A stretch of DNA of 64,000 bases. Origin: Pseudomonadota bacterium. GTDB taxonomy: Bacteria; Pseudomonadota; Alphaproteobacteria; Micropepsales; Micropepsaceae. Numbering within the stretch: the stretch's first letter is position 1; the number at the start of each line of letters is the position of its first letter. Position numbers and translations under genes: made by a program. Positions 26,285 to 33,838 of the stretch are shown here, piece by piece. The notes beneath the pieces are model-generated. The model did not search any database. It was not told the DNA's origin and was given only the letters and a program-made list of their open reading frames with translations. Where the stretch lies: contig JAJZGY010000001.1 in NCBI GenBank assembly GCA_021804785.1, positions 62,001 through 126,000 of the forward strand, read 5' to 3'.

Positions 26285-27692
26285 GATTTTGGTTGTCGAC
26301 GACGAAGAGGACATCCGCGATCTCATTGCGGGCATACTGAAGGATGAGGGGTTTGAGACCCGGGTGGCTGGCGATTCAGATTCGGCGCTGAACGCTGTAC
26401 GGCAACGCCGTCCTCAACTCGTAATCCTCGATATTTGGCTACAAGGAAGCCGCCATGACGGAATTCAGATTCTTGACAATCTAAAGCGGGATTACCCGGA
26501 CTTACCGATCGTCATGATTTCCGGGCACGGCACAATTGAGACGGCTGTTTCCTCGATCAAGAAAGGCGCTTACGACTTTATCGAAAAGCCGTTCAAATCC
26601 GATCGGCTCATTCATGTATGCGAACGTGCACTTGAGTCGGCCCGCCTCAAACGTGAGATCGAAGAACTGAAGCTGCGCGCCGGCGATGATATGGACATGA
26701 TTGGTCAATCTTCCTCTATGTCGCAACTACGCCAGACCATTGACAAGATTGCCCCTACCGGTAGTCGGATACTGATCACCGGTCCCTCTGGCTCTGGCAA
26801 AGAAATGGTCGCCCGACTGATCCACGCCCACTCTCGAAGGAGCGCAAATGCATTCGTGGCAATCAACTGTGCCACAATGGCGCCCGAGCGCATCGAAGTG
26901 GAGCTTTTCGGAGAGGAGGGCGGAGACGGCCCGCGCAAGATCGGTTTATTCGAATTAGCCCATAACGGTACGCTGTTTCTTGACGAAGTCTCCGATATGC
27001 CGATGGAAACGCAAGGAAAAATCTTGCGTGTTCTCGTAGAACAAACGTTTCAGCGGGTGGGAGGTAACTCACGCGTTCAGGTTGATGTTCGAGTGGTATC
27101 GTCAACAGTACGAGATCTGCGTTCAGAAATAGTCTCGGGGCGATTCCGAGAAGATCTTTATCACCGGCTTAACGTTGTACCTGTGCGAGTACCATCGCTT
27201 GCTGAACGGCGCGATGATATCCCATTGCTCGTGAGCCATTTTATGAAGCGTTTATCAGTGGGCGGTGGCCTGCCGCTTCGCGATATTGGTGATGACGCTA
27301 TGGCCGTCCTTCAGGCTCATGACTGGCCAGGAAATGTCCGGCAATTGCGCAATGTCGTGGAACGTCTTTTGATTCTTGCCAGTGATGATGCCACACAGGC
27401 AATTTCGGCAGATCTTCTGCCGGCAGATCTGGGAACGGCTGCGCCATGGAATAATGGTGGTAAGGGTGATCTCGTGATCTCACTTCCCTTGCGCGAGGCC
27501 AGAGAGATTTTTGAGCGGGAATATCTTCTAGCTCAGATCAACCGCTTCGGAGGAAACATCTCGCGGACTGCGGCATTTATCGGGATGGAGCGGTCGGCCT
27601 TGCACCGTAAGCTCAAATCGCTTGGCGTGGGCACCAATGGAGCGACAGCGCAGATCGCTGGTGGGCCTCGCGATCAGCTTGCGAATGCATGA
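26253..27692 (+). CDS. ntrX: Response regulator NtrX (NtrC family, no GAFTGA)
   Basis: 479 residues: receiver (PEILVVDDEEDIRDLIAG; acceptor Asp in LVILDIWLQGSRHDG), AAA+ domain (GPSGSGKE Walker A, GTLFLDEVSDMP Walker B, LNVVPVRVPSLAERR), and Fis-type HTH (GNISRTAAFIGMERSALHRKL). Where NtrC carries GAFTGA, this protein has VELFGEEGGDGPRKIG, so it lacks the sigma-54 contact loop, as reported for alphaproteobacterial NtrX; the arginine-bearing AAA+ core is otherwise intact. It overlaps ntrY by 32 bases and dat by four. Confidence 0.95.
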   Translation: MSKHGSRIAPEILVVDDEEDIRDLIAGILKDEGFETRVAGDSDSALNAVRQRRPQLVILDIWLQGSRHDGIQILDNLKRDYPDLPIVMISGHGTIETAVSSIKKGAYDFIEKPFKSDRLIHVCERALESARLKREIEELKLRAGDDMDMIGQSSSMSQLRQTIDKIAPTGSRILITGPSGSGKEMVARLIHAHSRRSANAFVAINCATMAPERIEVELFGEEGGDGPRKIGLFELAHNGTLFLDEVSDMPMETQGKILRVLVEQTFQRVGGNSRVQVDVRVVSSTVRDLRSEIVSGRFREDLYHRLNVVPVRVPSLAERRDDIPLLVSHFMKRLSVGGGLPLRDIGDDAMAVLQAHDWPGNVRQLRNVVERLLILASDDATQAISADLLPADLGTAAPWNNGGKGDLVISLPLREAREIFEREYLLAQINRFGGNISRTAAFIGMERSALHRKLKSLGVGTNGATAQIAGGPRDQLANA

Positions 27693-28600
27693 ACATGACG
27701 AAATCCCGATTTCACGGCTGGCCACAGCGAATGCCATCGGCGCGCTGGGCATATGTCAATGGCGAATATCTCCCGCATGCGATGGCTGGAGTTCACGTTG
27801 AGGACCGCGGCCTGCAATTCGCCGATGCAGTATACGAGGTCTGCGCCATCATCGATCAGCGGCTTATGGATGAAGAAGAGCACCTAGACCGCCTAGAACG
27901 TTCATTGCGTGAGCTCGAAATCCCAATGCCAATGGCTCGAGCCCCGCTGAAGCTAGTGTTCCGCGAATTGGTTCGCCGCAATGGCTTGCGCAATGGCATC
28001 ATTTATCTTCAGGTAACACGCGGTATCGCTCGCCGCGATCACGCTGCACCTTCGGGACTTCGGCCGACACTCATTCTGACGGCCCGCCCGGTGAACGCCG
28101 CCGCACTCGTGAGCCGGCGACAACATGGGGTGATTGCCATCAGCCATCCGGACGAGCGTTGGGCGCGCTGCGATATCAAATCGACAGCCTTGCTCCCCAA
28201 TACCCTCGCCAAAACAGCAGCTCGCCGGCAGGGCGCCTTTGAGGCCATCCTTGTGGACGGGGAGGGGTATGTGACCGAGGGCGCATCAACCAATGTCTGG
28301 ATCGTGACCAAAGAGGGGGAGATTGTAACCCGCGACCTATCGCATGACATTTTACCTGGGGTAACGCGCAGAGTGATTTTCGACGCCGCGGCCGAAGCGC
28401 AAATGCGAATCACTGAACGCAAATTCACCCTCGAAGAGGCAAAATCGGCGCGAGAAATCTTCCTAACCGCGGCCACTCTGGGCGCGACCGCGGTCGTGGA
28501 GCTAGATCTGGTCGCGGTCGGGGAGCGTCGCCCGGGCCCGATAAGTCAACGAATTCAAGGTCTTTACGCGGATCTGGCGCAGCGCAGGTCAGTCCCCTGA
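27689..28600 (+). CDS. dat: D-amino acid (D-alanine) aminotransferase
   Basis: Class IV PLP-dependent aminotransferase, 303 residues, interconverting D-alanine and D-glutamate with 2-oxo acids, supplying D-amino acids for peptidoglycan. Markers: AYVNGEYLPHAMAGVHVEDRGLQFADAVYEV, the YLQVTRGIARRDHA segment typical of D-amino-acid enzymes, the PLP lysine in RCDIKSTALLPNTLAK, and EGASTNVWIV. It starts four bases inside ntrX (ATGA), so it is part of the ntrBCYX transcript. This coupling is conserved in several alphaproteobacteria. Confidence 0.93.
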   Translation: MNMTKSRFHGWPQRMPSARWAYVNGEYLPHAMAGVHVEDRGLQFADAVYEVCAIIDQRLMDEEEHLDRLERSLRELEIPMPMARAPLKLVFRELVRRNGLRNGIIYLQVTRGIARRDHAAPSGLRPTLILTARPVNAAALVSRRQHGVIAISHPDERWARCDIKSTALLPNTLAKTAARRQGAFEAILVDGEGYVTEGASTNVWIVTKEGEIVTRDLSHDILPGVTRRVIFDAAAEAQMRITERKFTLEEAKSAREIFLTAATLGATAVVELDLVAVGERRPGPISQRIQGLYADLAQRRSVP

Positions 28601-28705
28601 GGCCTGCGGTGCATCTAACCCTTTCGCTTCTGCAGCAAATCACCCTATGCTGACCTATATATGCTTTGACCCGCTCCCTGGCGGGTGAGGCAACAGGCCG
28701 GAAAA

Positions 28706-28969
28706 ATGGGCTCACCCATGAGTGAAAAACAACAAAATCTGCAGGACACCTTCCTCAACGCCGTGCGTAAAGCAAAGGCACCTGTCACCATCTTTTTGGT
28801 CAATGGGGTAAAACTGCAGGGCAACATAACTTGGTTCGACAATTTTTGCGTTCTGCTTCGCCGGGACGGCCAAGTGCAGCTCGTTTACAAGCATGCGATC
28901 TCGACCGTCATGCCGCTGGCTCCCATCCAGTTGCAGGAAGCCGAGATCTCCGCACTGGAATCGGCCTGA
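28706..28969 (+). CDS. hfq: RNA chaperone Hfq
   Basis: Hexameric Sm-like RNA chaperone pairing small RNAs with mRNAs. 87 residues from ATG 28706, or 83 from the ATG at 28718 ([10 protein letters not shown]), the commonest start. Sm1 motif: [27 protein letters not shown]; Sm2 motif: [12 protein letters not shown], which is the Hfq signature. The short C-terminus ([12 protein letters not shown]) is normal in alphaproteobacteria. GGA three to four bases before 28706 is weak. It precedes hflX, the usual order. Confidence 0.96.
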   Translation: MGSPMSEKQQNLQDTFLNAVRKAKAPVTIFLVNGVKLQGNITWFDNFCVLLRRDGQVQLVYKHAISTVMPLAPIQLQEAEISALESA

Positions 28970-29046
28970 ACCAGCTTGGCCCACATAACCCATCCCGCGC
29001 ACGTCGGGCGATCGTCCTGCATGTAGCCTTCAAGGGCCGCAGCGCG

Positions 29047-30306
29047 ATGGAGCTAGCTTGGCGAGACTCCCAAGCTCGCCTCGAAGAGGCGGTTGGTTTG
29101 ACCGCTGCAATTGGACTTGTTGTTGTTTCCGCTCAGATCGCAAATATTGCCCGGCCGGTCCCGGCCACGCTGATCGGGAGTGGCAAGTTGGATGAAATTG
29201 CCCAAGCCGTACGTGAGTTCGATCCGGAGGTTGTCATTGTCAACGCCCAATTGACTCCGGTGCAGCAACGCAACCTAGAGCGTGCTTGGCAGACCAAGGT
29301 GGTCGATCGTACTGCACTAATCCTGGAGATTTTTGGCGAGCGGGCAAGTACCCGGGAGGGCCGTCTGCAGGTCGAATTGGCTCATTTGACCTATCAGCGC
29401 AGCCGCCTTGTTCGGAGCTGGACCCATCTTGAGCGACAACGCGGTGGATTTGGCTTTCTTGGAGGACCAGGTGAAACCCAGATCGAAACCGACCGCCGGC
29501 TAATCGGGGAACGTCTGGCCAAGATCCGGAAGGAGCTGGAAAGCGTCAAACGTACGCGTGGCCTGCACCGGGAGGCGCGCCGACGCGTACCGTACCCCGT
29601 TGTCGCGCTGGTCGGCTACACCAATGCGGGTAAGTCCACACTCTTTAACACTCTGACCAAGGCACAAGTAATAGCCGAGAACCTTCTCTTTGCCACACTC
29701 GACCCCACCATGCGCGCGATCAAATTACCTGACCGTCGTCAGATCATTCTGTCCGATACAGTAGGATTTATCTCAGATCTACCTACCGAACTTGTGGCTG
29801 CATTCCGCGCAACCCTCGAGGAGGTGCTGGAGGCAAATCTGATCGTGCATGTACGTGATACCTCACACCGCGAAAGCGAGGCGCAAAAAGCTGATGTACT
29901 CAAGGTCCTTTCCGATCTGGGAATTGATGCGGGGGGCGAGCGGTTGCTCATTGAGGCCTTAAACAAAATCGATCTGCTACCTGAGGAAGCGCGAGAGGGG
30001 CTCCTGGCGCAGAACCGGATCAATTCGGATGCCCCCATTGCCATATCAGCGGTTAGTGGTCTTGGTCTTGATATATTGCTTGAACGTATAGCGCTAATAC
30101 TCGGTAAAGAAAGAATTATTCTTTTCTTGAAACTTGATGCAGCCGACGGCGAGGGCCTCGCGTGGAGCTACGCGCACGCCCACGTACTCTCGCGCCGCGA
30201 CACGGAAAATGGCCCGCACCTCGAGATTGCTGTAGATCCTTACGAGCTGGAGCGCTTCTCCATGAAGTTTGGAGAAAGGCTAAAAGCAGTGCCGACATCT
30301 GTCTGA
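29047..30306 (+). CDS. hflX: GTPase HflX (start uncertain)
   Basis: Ribosome-associated GTPase that splits stalled 70S ribosomes (family knowledge). N-terminal HflX domain: RPVPATLIGSGKLDEIAQ and the RLQVELAHLTYQRSRLVRSWTHLERQRGG helix region, with GFGFLGGPGETQIETDRR. GTPase domain: G1 GYTNAGKST, G3 DTVGFISDLP, G4 NKID. The ORF track starts at 28831 (TTG) inside hfq, which would overlap by 139 bases. The first ATG after hfq, 29047, trims family-like residues (RARRAIVLHVAFKGR) just upstream, and no ATG, GTG or TTG lies between the hfq stop and 29047. The real start is therefore either non-canonical or within hfq. Confidence 0.88.
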   Translation: MELAWRDSQARLEEAVGLTAAIGLVVVSAQIANIARPVPATLIGSGKLDEIAQAVREFDPEVVIVNAQLTPVQQRNLERAWQTKVVDRTALILEIFGERASTREGRLQVELAHLTYQRSRLVRSWTHLERQRGGFGFLGGPGETQIETDRRLIGERLAKIRKELESVKRTRGLHREARRRVPYPVVALVGYTNAGKSTLFNTLTKAQVIAENLLFATLDPTMRAIKLPDRRQIILSDTVGFISDLPTELVAAFRATLEEVLEANLIVHVRDTSHRESEAQKADVLKVLSDLGIDAGGERLLIEALNKIDLLPEEAREGLLAQNRINSDAPIAISAVSGLGLDILLERIALILGKERIILFLKLDAADGEGLAWSYAHAHVLSRRDTENGPHLEIAVDPYELERFSMKFGERLKAVPTSV

Positions 30307-30410
30307 CGTCCAGACCGACGGCGAGGACGGCACCAGACTGAACTCGGTGAAGCACCCATTACCCGCTACAGTCTCAACTTAAGTATGCCAGATCAGGCAA
30401 GAGGGCCCCT

Positions 30411-31211
30411 TTACTCGCTGAGTTTAGCCTGTTGCCAGATTGCTTCCATTTCGGAAAGCTCGGCCTCATCCAAACGCCGCCCTTGCTCGCGCAGTGTCCG
30501 CTCAATTACTGAGAACCGTCTGATAAATTTGGAATTTGTGCGCCTCAGTGCATCTTCTGGGTCAACCTTCAGATGACGTGCAAGGTTGACAATGACAAAT
30601 AGCAGGTCACCAATTTCGCCTGCCACTTGTTCTTCGGACGCACCATCACGACACGCCGCCACAATTTCATCAGCTTCCTCGCGTACCTTATCCAGCACCC
30701 GCTCAGGACTGTCCCAATCGAAACCTACTGTCGCGGCACGCTTTTGCAGTTTCAGCGCGCGCATGAGCGCGGGCAGGGCGACAGGAACATCATCGAGCAA
30801 GCCTTTGCCATGAGGGGATCTTTCCTGACGCTCAAGCGCCTTATGCTCCTCCCAAGCGATGGCCTGCGCTTCAGCACTTTCGATGCCCGCCACCTGGCCA
30901 AATACATGCGGATGGCGTCGTATCATCTTCGTTACGACCGTTTCTACGACATCCGCAAAATTAAAGACGCCAAGTTCCTCTGCCATACGGGCATGGAAGA
31001 CGGTCTGAAACAGAAGGTCGCCGAGTTCCTCCCTTAATCCCGCCCAATCCTTGTCCTCAATCGCCCCGGCGACTTCGTATGCTTCTTCAATAGTGTAAGG
31101 TACGATCGAGGAAAAATTTTGGGCAAGGTCCCAGGGGCAACCGCCGGTGGGGTCGCGTAAGCGCGCCATGATGGAGACAAGCGTGGCGATGTCACGGGAA
31201 TTATCTGTCAT
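30411..31211 (-). CDS. mazG: Nucleoside triphosphate pyrophosphohydrolase MazG
   Basis: Housecleaning NTP pyrophosphatase, 266 residues with two MazG domains in tandem. Domain 1: LRDPTGGCPWDLAQNFSSIVPYTIEEAYEVAGAIE with EELGDLLFQTVFHARMAEE (EExxE..ExxD metal motif). Domain 2: VGFDWDSPERVLDKVREEADEIVAA and EIGDLLFVIVNLARHLK. The ORF opens at 31265; the ATG at 31211 (MTDNSRDI) fits family starts. It converges on hflX, leaving about 100 bases with no clear hairpin terminator. Confidence 0.93.
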   Translation of the reverse strand: MTDNSRDIATLVSIMARLRDPTGGCPWDLAQNFSSIVPYTIEEAYEVAGAIEDKDWAGLREELGDLLFQTVFHARMAEELGVFNFADVVETVVTKMIRRHPHVFGQVAGIESAEAQAIAWEEHKALERQERSPHGKGLLDDVPVALPALMRALKLQKRAATVGFDWDSPERVLDKVREEADEIVAACRDGASEEQVAGEIGDLLFVIVNLARHLKVDPEDALRRTNSKFIRRFSVIERTLREQGRRLDEAELSEMEAIWQQAKLSE

Positions 31212-31266
31212 GACCCGGTTGGACCATGAGGATAGGGGCCAGCGCAAGATCACCAAAGCAAACAAG

Positions 31267-32037
31267 CTAAAGTCCGGCAGCGGTCATCGCCCTCCCTATA
31301 AAGGCAAAGATCTCGGCATTGAGCGGCAACCGAGCCGCTACCGCCGGATCGGCCAAGGCGTCCTTCCAGACAGCACCGGCCCGCGAAAGCATCTGCGGGT
31401 CGCCATCGGTGAAGAGGTCAATCAGGGCTTTCCAGCGACGGGCCAATTCCACGGCCTCCTTAGAAGCCGGATCATCAAGTTTACTCAACCGCTTAGCTTC
31501 GGTCATTAAAATGTTCCATTGCTTACTCACCTCGGCCTGGTCATACGCCCTTTGGTCCAAGACGCTGCGCTCCACGCGTGAGAAATGGCGATTGATGATC
31601 GGTTTAAAAATCGCCTCGAGCTCGGTATCGCTGAATTTGGAGGTCCGTGCCGTTTCTCTGCCGAGATTCACTAGGGCCTCGAGCGACAGCTCCTCGCCAG
31701 CGTTCAAGCGATGTCGCGCCTTGCGAACCAATTTTAACGCGCCGGTCAAGCGTGCGCGCTCCTCTAGGAGTGCGCGTTCCTGGACCTCGAGGATCTCGCC
31801 AAGAGAGGATCCACGCAAGAGGTCCGCAATACGGGTAAGGCTGAGGCCTAAGGCCTTGAGAGCAAGAACCTGATGCAACCGTGCGACCTGTTCTGGGCTG
31901 TAGACACGCCAGCCAGACGCCGATCGTTGAGGGGAAAGAAGGCCATACCGCTCGTATAGTCTCAAGGCCTTGATACTGACGCCAAGCAGCTTCCGGAGCT
32001 CAGCCGGACTGAGGTGAGGCCCAGACACTGGGCTCAC
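31267..32037 (-). CDS. MerR-family regulator with TipAS-type ligand domain
   Basis: 256 residues. N-terminal MerR winged-HTH (SPAELRKLLGVSIKALRLYERYGLLSPQRSASGWRVYSPEQVARL), a linking coiled-coil (residues about 75-115), then a C-terminal helical domain of about 120 residues resembling TipAS, which in Streptomyces binds thiopeptide antibiotics (WNILMTEAKRLSKL, ARRWKALIDLFTDGDPQMLSR). It probably senses a small hydrophobic molecule. It overlaps the VOC gene by four bases, so the two form one operon. The likely operator is the palindrome at 32580-32604 ahead of the operon, now next to an IS insertion. Confidence 0.85.
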   Translation of the reverse strand: MSPVSGPHLSPAELRKLLGVSIKALRLYERYGLLSPQRSASGWRVYSPEQVARLHQVLALKALGLSLTRIADLLRGSSLGEILEVQERALLEERARLTGALKLVRKARHRLNAGEELSLEALVNLGRETARTSKFSDTELEAIFKPIINRHFSRVERSVLDQRAYDQAEVSKQWNILMTEAKRLSKLDDPASKEAVELARRWKALIDLFTDGDPQMLSRAGAVWKDALADPAVAARLPLNAEIFAFIGRAMTAAGL

Positions 32038-32468
32038 GGCAGAATGGTCTCGCGCATCACGGCCTCAAATTCGCGCTGTTTAAGCGGTCCGAAGGTGAAG
32101 GTGAGGGCAAAACCATCCGGGTCGAGGAGTGTGAAATCACGCGCATTCCAGGGCCGGTCGCCAATATCATTGAAAAATGTCGCGCCAATATTCTTGGCGC
32201 GTACTGCCAGGGCGTCAATATCATGCTCAACCATGAAATTGAGCGTCATTCCACGGCCCCTTGCGCCTTGTGATGTCGAAGTTGGGCGCAAGAGCACATC
32301 CGCATAGCGGATCCAGCGCATATGGGCGAATACCAGGGCGCTGTCCGGGCCGGGCATCGCAAACACCGTCGTAAACCCTATGGCTTCGTACCAGCGCTGC
32401 GAGGCGACCATGTCTGCCACTTCGAGGGTTACGAACAGCGGCATGGGGTAGGTTTCTGGCGTGCTCAT
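32034..32468 (-). CDS. VOC/glyoxalase-bleomycin resistance-like protein
   Basis: 144-residue vicinal-oxygen-chelate protein with a single domain made of two beta-alpha-beta-beta-beta modules: PMPLFVTLEVADMVASQRWYEAIGFTTVF, then HDIDALAVRAKNIGATFFNDIGDRPWNARDFTLLDPDGFALTFTF. Family members bind bleomycin-like drugs or perform metal-dependent isomerase/dioxygenase chemistry; the specific role is unknown. The ORF opens at 32543, but the ATG at 32468 (MSTPETYP) fits best. Coupled to a TipAS-type MerR gene, it is plausibly a drug-sequestering protein induced by its ligand. This is inference. Confidence 0.85.
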   Translation of the reverse strand: MSTPETYPMPLFVTLEVADMVASQRWYEAIGFTTVFAMPGPDSALVFAHMRWIRYADVLLRPTSTSQGARGRGMTLNFMVEHDIDALAVRAKNIGATFFNDIGDRPWNARDFTLLDPDGFALTFTFGPLKQREFEAVMRETILP

Positions 32469-32579
32469 GGAGGGCTCTCGGCTCAGCTTCGTTAGACCTT
32501 GTGAGGCCGGTCCTTGGGGCCGGTGCAATGCCCATTTGTGCACCTTTTGCTGGCTTTGGCATCAAGAAATTTCGTATAA

Positions 32580-32604
32580 GCTATATTATGAGAACTAATA
32601 TAGC
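32580..32604. promoter_or_regulatory. Palindrome between VOC/MerR operon and S10 peptidase, at IS edge
   Basis: GCTATATTA-TGAGAAC-TAATATAGC is a perfect 9-7-9 inverted repeat. The host part is TATATTA-N7-TAATATA (32582-32602); the final GC comes from the IS end. It lies upstream of the VOC-MerR operon, and before the insertion would have lain between that operon and the S10 peptidase gene. MerR proteins bind dyads of this kind, so this is a candidate operator (inference). Confidence 0.6.
32595..32602 (+). repeat. Target site duplication, left copy
   Basis: CTAATATA, identical to the right copy at 34530-34537. It also forms the right arm of the host palindrome. Confidence 0.85.
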
Positions 32605-32626
32605 GATTGTATACTTGACACATGCA
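32603..32626 (+). repeat. IS1595 left inverted repeat
   Basis: GCGATTGTATACTTGACACA followed by TGCA; 19 of 24 positions match the reverse complement of 34504-34527. It contains a TTGACA box (32615-32620) that could serve as the -35 element for the transposase gene; no good -10 is visible at the right distance. Confidence 0.8.
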
Positions 32627-32666
32627 ATGGCGGTGCTTACTTAAGCTTCATAAGGAGTTAACCGCC

Positions 32667-33620
32667 ATGGTTGCCAAACTGCCAAAGCGATTTACCGACG
32701 AAGCCGCTGCCCGCGCGCACCTTGAAGCGCTCCAGTGGCCAGATGGTCCGGTTTGTCCGCATTGTGGCACCTTGGACCGCGCGTCGCGCATTGCTGGCGG
32801 TCGTGCTGGCCTCTTGTTCTGCAATGCCTGCCGCAAGCAATTCTCGGTCACGGTCGGCACCGTCTTTGAGGGCTCCAAAGTTCCGCTCAACATATGGCTT
32901 TATGCCACGCACCTGCTTTGCAGTTCCAAGAAAGGCATTTCCAGCCAGCAACTTAGCCGTATGCTTGGCGTCACCTATAAGACCGCTTGGTTTATGGCTC
33001 ATCGTATCCGCGAAGCCATGTCGCCTGTTGGGTCCGATGCTGGCCCGCTTGGGGGCGAAGGAAAGGTCGTTGAAGCCGACGAAACCTATATTGGCAAGAA
33101 AGACGGCAAGCGTGCCAAAACTGGCGGATATGGCCATAAGCGCGCCGTCCTAAGTCTTGTTGAGCGCGGCGGCAAAATACGTTCCTTCAAGATCGGAGCG
33201 CCTACCCGCGACGAAATCGGCCCCGCTATTTGCCAGAACGTGGACCGCACCAGCGTCCTGCATACCGACGGCGCCCAAGTTTATCGTGGCGTGTTTTCGG
33301 TCGCGGCTCACGAGGCCGTAGACCATTCCAAGGAATATGTCCGCCAGTCAGACATTCCAAACCTGACGGGCGCCGAGTGGCCGAAGGTCCATACAAACAC
33401 CGCAGAAGGCTTCTTTTCGGTCTTTAAGCGCGGCATGGTCGGGACCTACCAGCACTGCGGCGAGCAGCATTTGCAGCGCTATCTGGCGGAATTTGACTTC
33501 CGCATGAACCACCGCATCAAGCTCGGCTATTCCGACGACATGCGTACCGACAAGGCGCTGGAAGGCATCAAGGGCAAGCGTTTGACCTATCGGCGGACTA
33601 ACGAAGCCGCAGTCGGTTAG
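32667..33620 (+). CDS. tnp: IS1595-family transposase (ISXO2-like)
   Basis: 317 residues from the ATG at 32667, which follows AAGGAG; the ORF opens earlier at 32622 with no matching family sequence. An N-terminal zinc ribbon (CPHCGTLDRASRIAGGRAG, then CNACRKQFSVTVGT) precedes a helical DNA-binding part (KKGISSQQLSRMLGVTYKTAWFMAHRIREAM) and the ISXO2-like catalytic domain. The candidate acidic residues are D in VEADETYIGKK, D in VLHTDGAQVYRG and the final residue in VHTNTAEGFFSVFKRG. The frame is undisturbed and motifs look complete, so the enzyme may be active. Downstream are the element's passenger genes. Confidence 0.95.
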   Translation: MVAKLPKRFTDEAAARAHLEALQWPDGPVCPHCGTLDRASRIAGGRAGLLFCNACRKQFSVTVGTVFEGSKVPLNIWLYATHLLCSSKKGISSQQLSRMLGVTYKTAWFMAHRIREAMSPVGSDAGPLGGEGKVVEADETYIGKKDGKRAKTGGYGHKRAVLSLVERGGKIRSFKIGAPTRDEIGPAICQNVDRTSVLHTDGAQVYRGVFSVAAHEAVDHSKEYVRQSDIPNLTGAEWPKVHTNTAEGFFSVFKRGMVGTYQHCGEQHLQRYLAEFDFRMNHRIKLGYSDDMRTDKALEGIKGKRLTYRRTNEAAVG

Positions 33621-33670
33621 ACAGCAGGCGCTGGCCTTTATCCGCTGGCGCCGTGCCCGAGGCTACGAAG

Positions 33671-33838
33671 TTACTCCTTTTCGCCGTCCGTTTTGGGGGC
33701 GTCATGGCTGGAAGAAGTAGCCGAATCATCCCGACTCGGCTTCTTCTTACCCTCAGCTTTGTGAGGCGTCGGTGGTGTTTTGAGTAGCCGCCGAATTACT
33801 TCGTCCTCTTGGGAATTTTGATCAGGTTCGTCGGCCAT
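33671..33838 (-). CDS. Small basic/acidic ORF inside the IS1595 element
   Basis: 55-codon ORF, too short for the track. It starts ATG at 33838 with GGAG eight bases upstream and ends TAA at 33671. The product is very polar: an acidic head (ADEPDQNSQEDEVIRRLL), a KTPPTPHK stretch, then Lys/Arg- and Ser-rich residues. Similar short 'DEVxxxxLxTPPxPH' proteins accompany IS1595-type elements in alphaproteobacteria, as I recall, but the function is unknown. Its start codon overlaps that of the passenger gene on the other strand within CCATGG, so only one start can be used at a time. Probably disordered. Confidence 0.6.
   Translation of the reverse strand: MADEPDQNSQEDEVIRRLLKTPPTPHKAEGKKKPSRDDSATSSSHDAPKTDGEKE

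Noticed and set aside
32638-32643. -10 element for the IS transposase downstream of TTGACA
   Set aside because: No good TATAAT-like hexamer is at 16-18 bases; only the -35-like box is convincing.
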